Position numbers and translations under genes: made by a program. From Rhodospirillales bacterium 69-11 (GTDB lineage: Bacteria; Pseudomonadota; Alphaproteobacteria; Acetobacterales; Acetobacteraceae), in assembly GCA_001898425.1 (NCBI GenBank), contig MKTV01000095.1, positions 1 to 34,625 of the forward strand: a DNA stretch of 34,625 nt, read 5' to 3'. The notes under the pieces were generated by a model that saw only the letters and a list, made by a program, of their open reading frames with translations, searched no databases and was not told the DNA's origin. Within the stretch, counting starts at the first letter, position 1; each line of letters begins with the position of its first letter. Shown here piece after piece: positions 15,164 to 23,480 of this stretch.

Positions 15164-15832
15164 TCAGAAATCCAGATCGAGATAGTGCTGCGGCGGCACC
15201 ACCCCCGGCACCCGATCCGCCAGTACTCCCCGGAAGCTCGGTCGCGACTTCATCCGCGCGTACCAATCCTTCGCCGGCGCCGACAGCGACCAGTCCACAT
15301 CGCCGATGAAGTCGAGCGCCGACAGATGCGCGGCCGCCGCGAAATCCGCGAGCGACATGGACGCTCCGGCGAGCCATTTCCGCGTCTCCGCGAGCCAGCC
15401 GATATACTCCATGTGGTAGCGGATGGCGGTGTAGCCCGTACGGATCGCCGACGGGTCGGGATTGCCGCGCCCGGCAATCCGCCGCATGTGCTTCTCCCCC
15501 AGCAGGTTGCGCGTGACCTCCGCGGCGAACTTGCCGTCGAACCATGCCGTCAGCCGGCGCACCTCGACCCGTTCGGCCAGCGTCCGGCCCATCAGCCCGG
15601 TATCGGGATACGCCTCGTCCAGGTATTCGCAGATCACGCCCGAATCGGGGATCACCAGGCCATTGTCCTCGATCAGGGTCGGGACCGTGCCCGCCGGGTT
15701 CAGCTCGAGATACTCGGGCCGCCGCTCCCACACCTTCTCCACGCGGAGCTCGAACGGCAATCGCTTCTCGGCCAGGACGAGACGGACCTTGCGGGCGTAG
15801 GGCGAGAGCGGCAGGTGATAGAGCACACGCAT
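15164..15832 (-). CDS. Glutathione S-transferase family protein
   Basis: This 222-aa protein has the thioredoxin-like N-terminal domain (RVLYHLPLSPYARKVRLVLAEK, with the SPYARKVR helix start) and the glutathione-contacting NPAGTVPTLIEDNG followed by IPDSGVICEYLDEAYP. An all-helical C-terminal domain (about 90-222) includes SMSLADFAAAAHLSALDFIG. SPYARK suggests Ser or Tyr as the glutathione-activating residue. Function could be conjugation or dehalogenation, and the substrate is unclear. The ATG at 15832 is 27 nt from the edge of a shared non-coding gap. The gene lies downstream of gltB on the same strand, separated by 153 bp with a hairpin, so it is probably transcribed separately. Confidence 0.9.
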   Translation of the reverse strand: MRVLYHLPLSPYARKVRLVLAEKRLPFELRVEKVWERRPEYLELNPAGTVPTLIEDNGLVIPDSGVICEYLDEAYPDTGLMGRTLAERVEVRRLTAWFDGKFAAEVTRNLLGEKHMRRIAGRGNPDPSAIRTGYTAIRYHMEYIGWLAETRKWLAGASMSLADFAAAAHLSALDFIGDVDWSLSAPAKDWYARMKSRPSFRGVLADRVPGVVPPQHYLDLDF

Positions 15833-15932
15833 CGCGTGCCTTATGGCACCTGCCTCCGCGTCTCGCCAAGCGGCACGCCGCCGAAAATCCGGCCTCCAGG
15901 GCTACGGTCGGACCACGGTCGGACACCGCAGG

Positions 15933-15961
15933 GCCGCCCCGCAGGCCGGTGCAGGGGCGGC
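15933..15961 (-). terminator. Hairpin downstream of gltB
   Basis: GCCGCCCC (15933-15940) pairs perfectly with GGGGCGGC (15954-15961) around a 13-nt loop, 25 bp beyond the gltB stop in the direction of transcription. No T run follows on the minus strand, so it may be a weak terminator or an RNA-stabilising stem. Confidence 0.4.
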
Positions 15962-15985
15962 GCGTGGCCCGATTGCCGGCCGGCT

Positions 15986-18900
15986 CTAGGCGCGCTGCGC
16001 TTCGGCGGTCGATGCCCCCAGCGGGACGGGGAGGTAGCGCACATAGTCCTTCGGCACGACCTGCCAGATCAGCGGCAGGGTGCGGTGCCATTCGTGCAGC
16101 AGCCGCGCCGCGTAGCGGGAGGAGGTTTCCGCCACGTGCTGGGCCACGAGGTCACGCAACACCTGCTCCCAATGCGGGTGGGCCACACGCTGCCAGCTCA
16201 GCGTGTCCGGGTTCACCTTGTCCTCGAAATGCCCATCCGGATCGAACACGAAGGCCATGCCGCCGGTGAAGCCCGCGCCGAAATTGTCGCCCACGGGTCC
16301 CAGGATCACGACGGTGCCGCCCGTCATGTACTCGCAGCCGTTGGAGCCGCAGCCCTCCACGACCGCGCTCGCCCCCGAGTTGCGCACGGCGAACCGCTCC
16401 CCCGCCTGACCCGCGGCGAACAGCGCACCCGCCGTCGCGCCGTACAGCACGGTGTTGCCGATGATCGTGTTCTCCTGCGACGGCAGGGTCGAGGACGGAC
16501 CCGGCCGCACCACGATGGTCGCGCCCGACAGGCCCTTTCCGACGTAGTCGTTCGCATCACCAAACACTTCGAGCTTCAGCCCCTGCACCGCGAAGGCGCC
16601 CAGGGATTGGCCCGCCGTGCCCCGGATGCGCACGGTGAGATGGCCGGGTTGGAGTTCGGTCATCCCGAACTTGCGCACGATCTGCGAGGAGATCTTCGTG
16701 CCGATCGCGCGATGCGTGTTGCGGCTGGTGTAGGCGAGCTGCATCTTCTCGCCGCGCTCGAACAGCGGCTTCGCGTCCGCGATCATCTGCGCGTCCAGCG
16801 TCTCCGGCACCGGATTGCGTTCGGTCAGCGTGCAGTAGCGCGCGTAGGGACCGGGATCGGCCTGCGCGAGCAGCGGGTTCAGGTCGAGATCGTCCAGGAA
16901 CTCGGCGCCGCGGCTCACCTGCTGCAGCAGGTCGGTGCGGCCGATCACGTCCTCCAGCTTGCGGAAGCCGAGTTGCGCCAGGATGTTGCGCACGTCCTCG
17001 GCGATGAAGGAGAAGAGATTGATCACCTTCTCCGGGGTGCCTTCGAACTTCTTGCGCAGCTCGTCGTCCTGCGTGCAGACGCCGACCGGGCAGGTGTTGG
17101 AGTGGCACTGCCGCACCATGATGCAGCCCATCGCGATCAGGCTGGCGGTGCCGATGCCGAACTCCTCGGCGCCCAGCATCGCGGCGATCACCACGTCCCG
17201 GCCCGTCTTCAACCCGCCATCCGTGCGGAGCTTCACGCGATGGCGCAGGCGGTTGAGCATCAGCACCTGATGCGTCTCCGACAGGCCCATCTCCCAGGGC
17301 AGGCCGGCATACTTGATCGAACTCTGCGGGCTCGCGCCGGTGCCGCCGACATGACCCGAGACCAGGATCGCATCGGCCTTCGCCTTGGCGACACCGGCGG
17401 CGATCGTGCCGATGCCGGAGCGCGCAACCAGCTTCACGCAGACCGTCGCGTCCGGGTTGATCTGCTTCAGGTCGTAGATGAGCTGCGCGAGATCCTCGAT
17501 CGAGTAGATGTCGTGGTGCGGCGGCGGGCTGATCAGCATCACGCCGGGCGTCGAGTGCCGCAGCTTGCCGATCAGCGCCGTGACCTTCATGCCGGGAAGC
17601 TGTCCGCCCTCGCCCGGCTTGGCGCCCTGCGCGACCTTGATCTCGATCTCGCGGCAGGCGTTCAGGTATTCGGCGGTGACGCCGAACCGGCCCGATGCGA
17701 TCTGCTTGATCGCCGACGACGCGTTGTCGCCGTTCGGACGCGGCTTGGAGCGCGCCGGATCCTCGCCGCCTTCGCCGCTGTCCGACTTCGCGCCGATGCG
17801 GTTCATCGCGATCGACAGCGTCTCATGCGCTTCGGGTGACAGCGCGCCCAGGGAGATGCCGGGCGCAACGAGGCGCTTGCGGATCTCCGTGATGCTCTCG
17901 ACGTCGTCGACGGAAATGGGCGTGCAGGCATCGGTGCGGAAATCGAGCAGGTCGCGCAGCGCCACGGGCGGCAGCTTGCGCACCGCTTCGGCGTAGCGGC
18001 GATACTGGGTGTAGCTGTCGGTCGCGCAGGCGGTCTGCAGCAGGTGGATCAGCGAGGGCTCGAAGGCGTGCGTCTCGCCGCCCTTGCGCCGCAGCTTGTA
18101 GGATCCGCCGATCGGCAGCGTCACCACGTCGCCGTCCCAGGCGAGCGCGTGCTGGCTCAATACCTTGCGCGCGATGCCGGCGAGGCCGAGACCGGAGATG
18201 CGGGACTGCATGCCGGGGAAGAACTCGGCAACGAGCGCGCGCGACAAGCCGATCGCCTCGAAATTGTAGCCGCCGCGATAGGAGGAGATCACGCTGATCC
18301 CCATCTTCGACATGATCTTGAGCAGTCCCTTGTCGACCGCCTTCTTGTAGCGCTGGACGGCGGCTTTCAGCGTGATGTCGCCGAACAGCCCGCGTCGGTG
18401 GCGATCCGCGATCGACTCCTGCGCGAGATAGGCGTTGACCGTGGTCGCGCCGACGCCGATCAGCACGGCGAAATAATGCACGTCCATGCACTCGGCGGTG
18501 CGCACATTGAGGCTGGTGAAGGTGCGCAGCGACTGGCGCACCAGATGCGTGTGCACCGCGCCGGTCGCCAGGATCATCGGGATCGCGGCGCGGTCCGGCC
18601 CGGCATTCTCGTCGGTCAGGATCACATGCGTGCAGCCTTCCCGCACGCCCTGTTCGGCGTCCGCGCGGATGCGCAGGATCGCGCCGCGCAGCCCGGCCTC
18701 TCCGTCTGCCACCGGAAAGCTGCAGTCCACCACGGCGACGGATGCGCCCATGAAGCTGCGCATCGCCTCGAACTCGGCGTTCGACAGCACCGGACTCTCG
18801 AGCTGCAGCAGGTCGCACTGGCTGGAATCCTCATCCAGCACGTTGCCCAAGTTCCCAAGCCGCGTCTTCAAGGTCATGACGCGGGTTTCGCGCAGACTGT

Positions 18901-20530
18901 CGATCGGCGGGTTGGTGACCTGGCTGAACGCCTGGCGGAAGTAGTGGTGCAGGCCCCGATAGCGATCCGACAGCACGGCGATCGGCGTGTCGTCGCCCAT
19001 GGAGCCCACCGCTTCCTGCGAGGCCTCCACCATCGGGTGCAGGATCGTCTCGAGCTCCTCGAGCGTGAAGCCGACCGCGACCTGGCGGCGGCGCAGCTCC
19101 TCCCCCTGGTAGCGCGCGGGCGCGGGCGCGTCGGTCTTGATCAGGTTGTCGATCACGGTGATGCGCTTCGCCCACTCGCCGAACGGCTGGCGTGCGGAGA
19201 GCGCATCCTTCAGCGCCTCATCGCGATAGAAGCGCGCCTCGTCGAGATCGACGGCGATGGTCTGGCCGGGACCGACGCGGCCCTTCTCGATGATCGACGA
19301 ATCCTCGAACTTCACCATCCCGGTTTCGGAGCCGACGACCAGCAGCCCGGTGTCGGTGATGGTGTAGCGCAGGGGACGCAACCCGTTGCGGTCGAGACCG
19401 GCGATGACCCAGCGTCCATCGGTGCCGGCGATCGCGGCGGGTCCGTCCCACGGCTCCATCACGGCGTTGCAGTACAGGAACATGTCCTGATGCGCCTGCT
19501 TCATCGTCGAGTCCTGGCCGATGCTGGCCGGGATCATCAGCGCCTTCGCCATCGGCGCATCGCGTCCGGCGCGAACCAGCAGCTCGAACACGTTGTCGAG
19601 GCAGGCGGTGTCGGATCCGCCCGCCTGCACCACCGGCTTGATATCCTCCATGAACGGGCTCAGCGCCGCATCAGCGAGCCGCGTCTCGTGGCTCTTCATC
19701 CAGTTGACGTTGCCGGTGACGGTGTTGATCTCGCCGTTATGCGCCAGCATCCGGAACGGCTGCGCCAGCTTCCAGGTCGGGAAGGTGTTGGTCGAGTAGC
19801 GCTGGTGATAGATCGCGAAGCGCGAGACGAACCGCTCGTCCAGCAGGTCGGGATAGAAGGTCGTCAGGTGTTCCGCGAGGAACATCCCCTTGTAGATGAT
19901 CGACCGGACCGACAGCGAGCACAGGTACAGCTCCGAAATCTGCGCCGCGATCGCCTGCTTCTCGATGCGCCGGCGGATCACGTAGAGGTCGCGCTCGAAC
20001 TCGGCCTCCGTCACGCCGCGGGCGTTCCACAGCATGATCTGCTCGATCTCGGGCCGGGTGGCGTTGGCCTTCTCCCCGATCACCGACACGTCGATCGGCA
20101 CCTGGCGCCAGCCATAGATCTGATAGCCGAAGGTCAGGATCTCGGTCTCGACGATGGTGCGGCAGCGTTCCTGCGCCGACAGGTCCGTCTTGGGCAGGAA
20201 CACCATGCCGACGGCGATCGGCCCTGGCATGAGCTTGGCGCCGCTGCGCTGCACGGCATCGGCGAAGAAATCCTGCGCGATCTCGACATGGATGCCCGCG
20301 CCGTCGCCGGTCTTGCCGTCCGCGTCGACCGCACCCCGGTGCCACACCGCCTTCAGCGCGTCGATGCCGGCCTGGACGACTTCGCGACGCTTGCGGCCGT
20401 CGAGCGCGGCCACGACACCGACGCCGCAGGCATCGTGCTCCTGCGCCGGATCGTAGGTGTGGCGCAGCGCCTTCGTGTTGGCGTCCCAGGCGGCGAGGAA
20501 GGCGGCGGCGGATTCCGGCTGCATGTCCAT
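15986..20530 (-). CDS. gltB: Glutamate synthase (NADPH) large subunit
   Basis: GltB transfers the amide of glutamine to 2-oxoglutarate, the assimilation half of the GS-GOGAT cycle. From ATG 20530 the product is 1514 aa, the normal size. The class II amidotransferase domain begins at Cys35 (HDACGVGVVAAL) after a 34-residue propeptide that is normally removed. The central domain and FMN-binding synthase domain follow (PPHHDIYSIEDLAQL, KLVARSGIGTIAAGVAKAKAD, SGHVGGTGASPQSSIKYAG). The 3Fe-4S cluster cysteines are C1136, C1142 and C1147 in CIMVRQCHSNTC. The C-terminal GXGXG beta-helix includes NTVLYGATAGALFAAGQAGERFAVRNSG. It is transcribed after gltD, across a 170-bp repeat-rich spacer that is unusually long for this pair. 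The frame is open farther upstream, but that stretch is low-complexity and has no good start. Confidence 0.97.
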   Translation of the reverse strand: MDMQPESAAAFLAAWDANTKALRHTYDPAQEHDACGVGVVAALDGRKRREVVQAGIDALKAVWHRGAVDADGKTGDGAGIHVEIAQDFFADAVQRSGAKLMPGPIAVGMVFLPKTDLSAQERCRTIVETEILTFGYQIYGWRQVPIDVSVIGEKANATRPEIEQIMLWNARGVTEAEFERDLYVIRRRIEKQAIAAQISELYLCSLSVRSIIYKGMFLAEHLTTFYPDLLDERFVSRFAIYHQRYSTNTFPTWKLAQPFRMLAHNGEINTVTGNVNWMKSHETRLADAALSPFMEDIKPVVQAGGSDTACLDNVFELLVRAGRDAPMAKALMIPASIGQDSTMKQAHQDMFLYCNAVMEPWDGPAAIAGTDGRWVIAGLDRNGLRPLRYTITDTGLLVVGSETGMVKFEDSSIIEKGRVGPGQTIAVDLDEARFYRDEALKDALSARQPFGEWAKRITVIDNLIKTDAPAPARYQGEELRRRQVAVGFTLEELETILHPMVEASQEAVGSMGDDTPIAVLSDRYRGLHHYFRQAFSQVTNPPIDSLRETRVMTLKTRLGNLGNVLDEDSSQCDLLQLESPVLSNAEFEAMRSFMGASVAVVDCSFPVADGEAGLRGAILRIRADAEQGVREGCTHVILTDENAGPDRAAIPMILATGAVHTHLVRQSLRTFTSLNVRTAECMDVHYFAVLIGVGATTVNAYLAQESIADRHRRGLFGDITLKAAVQRYKKAVDKGLLKIMSKMGISVISSYRGGYNFEAIGLSRALVAEFFPGMQSRISGLGLAGIARKVLSQHALAWDGDVVTLPIGGSYKLRRKGGETHAFEPSLIHLLQTACATDSYTQYRRYAEAVRKLPPVALRDLLDFRTDACTPISVDDVESITEIRKRLVAPGISLGALSPEAHETLSIAMNRIGAKSDSGEGGEDPARSKPRPNGDNASSAIKQIASGRFGVTAEYLNACREIEIKVAQGAKPGEGGQLPGMKVTALIGKLRHSTPGVMLISPPPHHDIYSIEDLAQLIYDLKQINPDATVCVKLVARSGIGTIAAGVAKAKADAILVSGHVGGTGASPQSSIKYAGLPWEMGLSETHQVLMLNRLRHRVKLRTDGGLKTGRDVVIAAMLGAEEFGIGTASLIAMGCIMVRQCHSNTCPVGVCTQDDELRKKFEGTPEKVINLFSFIAEDVRNILAQLGFRKLEDVIGRTDLLQQVSRGAEFLDDLDLNPLLAQADPGPYARYCTLTERNPVPETLDAQMIADAKPLFERGEKMQLAYTSRNTHRAIGTKISSQIVRKFGMTELQPGHLTVRIRGTAGQSLGAFAVQGLKLEVFGDANDYVGKGLSGATIVVRPGPSSTLPSQENTIIGNTVLYGATAGALFAAGQAGERFAVRNSGASAVVEGCGSNGCEYMTGGTVVILGPVGDNFGAGFTGGMAFVFDPDGHFEDKVNPDTLSWQRVAHPHWEQVLRDLVAQHVAETSSRYAARLLHEWHRTLPLIWQVVPKDYVRYLPVPLGASTAEAQRA

Positions 20531-20546
20531 GGCGTGGGTCCCCAGG

Positions 20547-20630
20547 GTGTTGGTCGGTCGGGGTGTTGGTCGGCGTGCTGGTCGGTCGGGGTGCTGATCG
20601 CGCGGGGTGTCGGGTCTGTTCGGGTGTTGG
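20547..20630. repeat. Imperfect 16-bp minisatellite in the gltD-gltB spacer
   Basis: Units close to GTGYTGGTCGGTCGGG are arrayed head to tail at 20547-20562, 20563-20574 (shortened), 20575-20590, 20591-20606 and, more degenerate, to about 20630. The array ends 16 bp from the gltB start codon, so it forms the gltB leader in the mRNA. Confidence 0.8.
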
Positions 20631-20667
20631 TTCTCTCCGGGGAGCCTTGCGGGCCCCCTCCCCCCGG

Positions 20668-20690
20668 CCCCCTCCCGCAAGGGGAGGGGG
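20668..20690. repeat. GC-rich palindromic element in the gltD-gltB spacer
   Basis: CCCCCTCCC (20668-20676) and GGGAGGGGG (20682-20690) form a perfect 9-bp stem around GCAAG, 10 bp after the gltD stop on the minus strand. CCTCCC-GCAA-GGGAGG palindromes are a familiar dispersed intergenic repeat type in GC-rich proteobacteria. It could lower or terminate transcription between gltD and gltB, although no T run follows. Confidence 0.75.
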
Positions 20691-20700
20691 AGAAGCGGCG

Positions 20701-22137
20701 TCAGTCGGCGGCGGCGGCGAGGGTTCGTTTCTCTTGCAACGTCTTGTCGATCTGCGCGGCTGCGTCGCGGCCGTCGCGGATCGCCCAGACCACCAGGCTC
20801 GCCCCGCGCACGATGTCGCCCGCGGCGTAGACGCCGGGCAGGCTCGTCTCGAAAGTCCGGTGGTCGACGCGCAGCGTGCCCCAGCGGGAGACGGTCAGGG
20901 CCGGTTCGTCGAACATCGCCGGCAGGTCTTCCGGATCGAAGCCCAGTGCCTTGATCACCAGATCGGCGCTCAGCGTGAAGCTGCTGCCCTCGATCGGCTC
21001 CACCGCCTGGCGGCCGGAGCTGTCGGGCAGGCCGAGATGCATCCGCACGGCGCGCACGCCGGTCACGCTGCCGTCGCCCAGGAAGGCTTCCGGGGCGGCG
21101 AGCCAGACGAACTCGACACCCTCTTCCTCGGCGTTCTTCACCTCCCGCATCGAGCCCGGCATGTTCGCGCGGTCGCGGCGGTAGAGGCACTTCACCGATG
21201 TCGCGCCCTGGCGCACCGCGGTGCGCACGCAATCCATGGCGGTGTCGCCGCCCCCGATCACCACCACGTCCTTGCCCGCCGCGTTCAGCAGGCCGGACCG
21301 GAAGTCGGGCACGTCGTCGCCCAGATTCTCCCGGTTCGAGGCGATCAGGTAGTCGAGCGCGGGCACGATTCCGCCGAGCCCGCTGCCGGGCCCGCCGATA
21401 TCGCGTGCCTTGTAGACCCCGGTCGCGATCAGCACGGCGTCGTGCCGCGCGCGCAGCTCCTGCAGCGTCACGTCCTTGCCGATCGCGCAGGTCAGCTCGA
21501 GCCTGATTCCGGACTCGGTGAACTGGGCCGCGCGGCGCAGCACGACCGATTTCTCGAGCTTGAAGTTCGGGATGCCGTAGATCAGCAGCCCGCCCATGCG
21601 GTCATGCCGGTCGTAGACGGTCACCTGGTAACCGCGGCGGCGGAGCTGTTCGGCGGCGGCGAGGCCGGCCGGACCGGCGCCGATGATGCCGACGGACGCA
21701 TCCAGCTCTCGGCGCGGCCGGATCGGCTTCACCCAGCCCTTCTCGAAGGCGGTGTCGGTGATGTAGCGCTCGACCGCGCCGATCGTGACGCTCTCGAAGC
21801 CCTTCTCGATGACGCAGTTGCCTTCGCACAGCCGGTCCTGCGGGCAGATGCGGCCGCAGACTTCGGGGAAGGTGTTGGTGGCGGAGGAGAGTTCGTAGGC
21901 CTCCTCCAGCCGGCCTTCCGCGGTGAGCTTCAGCCAGTCCGGAATGTGGTTCGAGAGCGGGCAGTGGACCGAGCAGAAGGGGACGCCGCACTGGGAGCAG
22001 CGGGAGGCCTGGGCGGCGGCCTGCTCTTGCGCGAAGTCCCGGTAGATCTCGCCGAAATCATGTCGACGCGCGTCTGCTGCCCTTTTTTCGGGCATTGCCT
22101 GCGGCACGGTCACGAATTTGAGCATGCGCTCGGCCAT
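20701..22137 (-). CDS. gltD: Glutamate synthase (NADPH) small subunit
   Basis: GltD takes electrons from NADPH through FAD and 4Fe-4S clusters and passes them to GltB. From ATG 22137 the protein is 478 aa; GAGGA lies just upstream, and the open frame reaches a GTG at 22149. The N-terminal cysteine clusters are CSQCGVPFCSVHCPLSNHIP and CGRICPQDRLCEGNC. The FAD-binding motif is IGAGPAGLAAAEQLRRRGYQVTVYD, and the NADPH-binding motif is VIGGGDTAMDCVRTAVRQGA. The C-terminal GVYAAGDIVRGASLVVWAIRDGRDAA closes the flavin site. All family landmarks are present. It is the first gene of the gltD-gltB operon, with a good promoter candidate 30-60 bp upstream. Confidence 0.97.
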   Translation of the reverse strand: MAERMLKFVTVPQAMPEKRAADARRHDFGEIYRDFAQEQAAAQASRCSQCGVPFCSVHCPLSNHIPDWLKLTAEGRLEEAYELSSATNTFPEVCGRICPQDRLCEGNCVIEKGFESVTIGAVERYITDTAFEKGWVKPIRPRRELDASVGIIGAGPAGLAAAEQLRRRGYQVTVYDRHDRMGGLLIYGIPNFKLEKSVVLRRAAQFTESGIRLELTCAIGKDVTLQELRARHDAVLIATGVYKARDIGGPGSGLGGIVPALDYLIASNRENLGDDVPDFRSGLLNAAGKDVVVIGGGDTAMDCVRTAVRQGATSVKCLYRRDRANMPGSMREVKNAEEEGVEFVWLAAPEAFLGDGSVTGVRAVRMHLGLPDSSGRQAVEPIEGSSFTLSADLVIKALGFDPEDLPAMFDEPALTVSRWGTLRVDHRTFETSLPGVYAAGDIVRGASLVVWAIRDGRDAAAQIDKTLQEKRTLAAAAD

Positions 22138-22166
22138 GGCGTTCCTCACAGACTGGCGAGTGCGCC

Positions 22167-22196
22167 ACTCTAGGAACCATAGGTCCGCTATGTCAA
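22167..22196 (-). promoter_or_regulatory. Candidate sigma-70 promoter of the glt operon
   Basis: On the minus strand, a perfect -35 TTGACA (22196-22191) is followed after 18 nt by TAGAGT (22172-22167), four of six matches to a -10. Transcription would start near 22160, about 23 nt before the gltD ATG, with GAGGA at 22147-22143 as ribosome site. Confidence 0.55.
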
Positions 22197-22199
22197 GCG

Positions 22200-22262
22200 T
22201 TCTGCCCTAATCTCCCCCGCGTTCTGTGGCCGGAAGCCAATCGCGAGGGAGAGGGCGCAGAA
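22200..22262. repeat. Long imperfect hairpin between the NDUFA9-like gene and gltD
   Basis: TTCTGC (22200-22205) pairs with GCAGAA (22257-22262). Inside, TCTCCC pairs with GGGAGA and GCG with CGC, separated by small bulges and a loop of about 20 nt. It ends 13 bp before the NDUFA9-like stop codon. It could terminate that gene or be a dispersed palindromic repeat. Confidence 0.55.
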
Positions 22263-22275
22263 TTAGGTCCGAAAA

Positions 22276-23238
22276 CTACCCTATTTGCTCCTGGGGCAGG
22301 ACGGGACGGCGCCCACCGCCCGGCTGGAACCGCTTCAAATAGGCCGGCACGACGAGTTCCGCAGGCGTCGGCACGACCCCGAGCTCGTGGAGGCCGGGCA
22401 TGCCGGGGCTGACGACGTTGTCCCGCTCCAGCATCAGCAGCTGGTCGCGGGTCAGCGGCTTGCCCGGCAGCAGCTCCATCAACCCCGCCTGCAGGCGGAC
22501 CAGGCCCATCGGCATCTCGATCATCCGCCGATTGCGCTGGGTGAGTTTCAAGATCCAGGCCAGGATCTCCCGGAAGGTCCAGACGCGCGGCCCGCCCAGT
22601 TCGAACACGCCGCCCGCGGCGTCCGGCCGGACCAGCCCGGCCATCACCGCGTCCGCCACGTCTGCGACGTAGACGGGCTGCATCTTCGTGTTGCCGCTGA
22701 TGACCGGCATGAACGGCAGCAGCTGCGCCATGGCGGCGAAGCGGTTGAAGAACGCGTCCTCCGGCCCGAACACCACCGATGGGCGCAGGATCGTGGCGGT
22801 CGGGAAGGCCTCCCGCACCGCCGCCTCGCCCGCCGCCTTGCTGGACCCGTAGCCGCTGGGGCTCTGCGGGTCGGCGCCGATCGCCGAGAGATGCACGAGC
22901 CGGCTCGCCCCCGCGGCGGCGGAGAGGCGCGCGACCCGGCCCGCCCCCTCGGCATGTACCGCGCGGAAGGCGCCCCGCCGCGATTCGCTCAGGATGCCGA
23001 CCAGGTTGACCACCAGGGTCGCCCCCTCGACCGCGCGCTGCACGGTCGCCTCGTTGGTCACCGAGGCAAACAGCGGCACCGTCTGCCCCACCGCCCCGGC
23101 CGGCTTCAGGAACAGCGCCCCTTCCGGGTCACGCACCGCCACGCGGACCACGTACCCCTGGTGCAGCAACCGCTTCACCACATAGCGGCCGATGAAGCCC
23201 GACCCGCCGAACACCGTCGCCACGCTGCGCGTCGCCAT
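22276..23238 (-). CDS. NDUFA9-like NAD(P)-binding protein (atypical short-chain dehydrogenase)
   Basis: This 320-aa protein resembles the complex I accessory subunit NDUFA9 family. The N-terminal Rossmann motif is TVFGGSGFIGRYVVKRLL (GGxGFxG), followed by LVVNLVGILSE, LVHLSAIGADPQSPSGYGSSKAAGEAAV and ILRPSVVFGPEDAFFNRFAAMAQLLPFMPVI, which are hallmarks of the family. The YGSSK segment keeps a Tyr-x3-Lys arrangement. In mitochondria the homologue binds NADPH in complex I; in bacteria the role is uncertain and it may be a free reductase. AGGAGA precedes the ATG at 23238. No other complex I gene is nearby. It is transcribed toward gltD but separated from it by 138 bp. Confidence 0.9.
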   Translation of the reverse strand: MATRSVATVFGGSGFIGRYVVKRLLHQGYVVRVAVRDPEGALFLKPAGAVGQTVPLFASVTNEATVQRAVEGATLVVNLVGILSESRRGAFRAVHAEGAGRVARLSAAAGASRLVHLSAIGADPQSPSGYGSSKAAGEAAVREAFPTATILRPSVVFGPEDAFFNRFAAMAQLLPFMPVISGNTKMQPVYVADVADAVMAGLVRPDAAGGVFELGGPRVWTFREILAWILKLTQRNRRMIEMPMGLVRLQAGLMELLPGKPLTRDQLLMLERDNVVSPGMPGLHELGVVPTPAELVVPAYLKRFQPGGGRRPVLPQEQIG

Positions 23239-23314
23239 GATCCGATCTCCTGTGTTCCACTCTTACTAGGCGGGCCGCATACGTCCCTCAAGCGTGACAA
23301 CCCCCGTTTCGCAG

Positions 23315-23343
23315 TTGACGACCCGTCCGGCTGGGGCTACATG
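23315..23343 (+). promoter_or_regulatory. Candidate promoter of the tRNA-Leu/RNase D unit
   Basis: TTGACG (23315-23320) and TACATG (23338-23343) are separated by 17 nt. The -35 is near consensus and the -10 is weak (three of six). A transcript would start about 23350 and carry a short leader containing the perfect hairpin CCACCA-TT-TGGTGG (23363-23376) before the tRNA. Confidence 0.4.
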
Positions 23344-23386
23344 CCGCGCCCTACCCGCTGCCCCACCATTTGGTGGAGCGCCTGTT

Positions 23387-23473
23387 GCCCAGGTGGCGGA
23401 ATTGGTAGACGCGCAGGTTTCAGGTACCTGTGGCCGCAAGGTCGTGGAAGTTCGAGTCTTCTCCTGGGCACCA
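23387..23473 (+). tRNA. tRNA-Leu (anticodon CAG)
   Basis: An 87-nt tRNA with encoded CCA. The acceptor stem pairs GCCCAGG with CCTGGGC. The D arm contains GGTAGACG. The anticodon loop is TTCAGGT between CAGGT and ACCTG arms, giving CAG, which reads CUG leucine codons. A long variable arm (GGCCGCAAGGTC) marks a class II tRNA, and the T arm is GGAAG-TTCGAGT-CTTCT. All four arms fold. Confidence 0.97.
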
Positions 23474-23480
23474 TCCTCTC

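Noticed and set aside
15986-20830. Very long open frames on the plus strand antisense to gltB, 800-930 codons each
   Set aside because: They are rich in Arg, His, Ala and Gly with no domain motifs and lie opposite a gene with complete family signatures. This is the normal effect of high third-position GC.
20531-21232. N-terminal extension of gltB through the spacer and into gltD
   Set aside because: The frame is open, but the sequence is minisatellite-derived low complexity. GltB begins normally at MDMQPES with the active Cys at residue 35, and the extension would overlap gltD.
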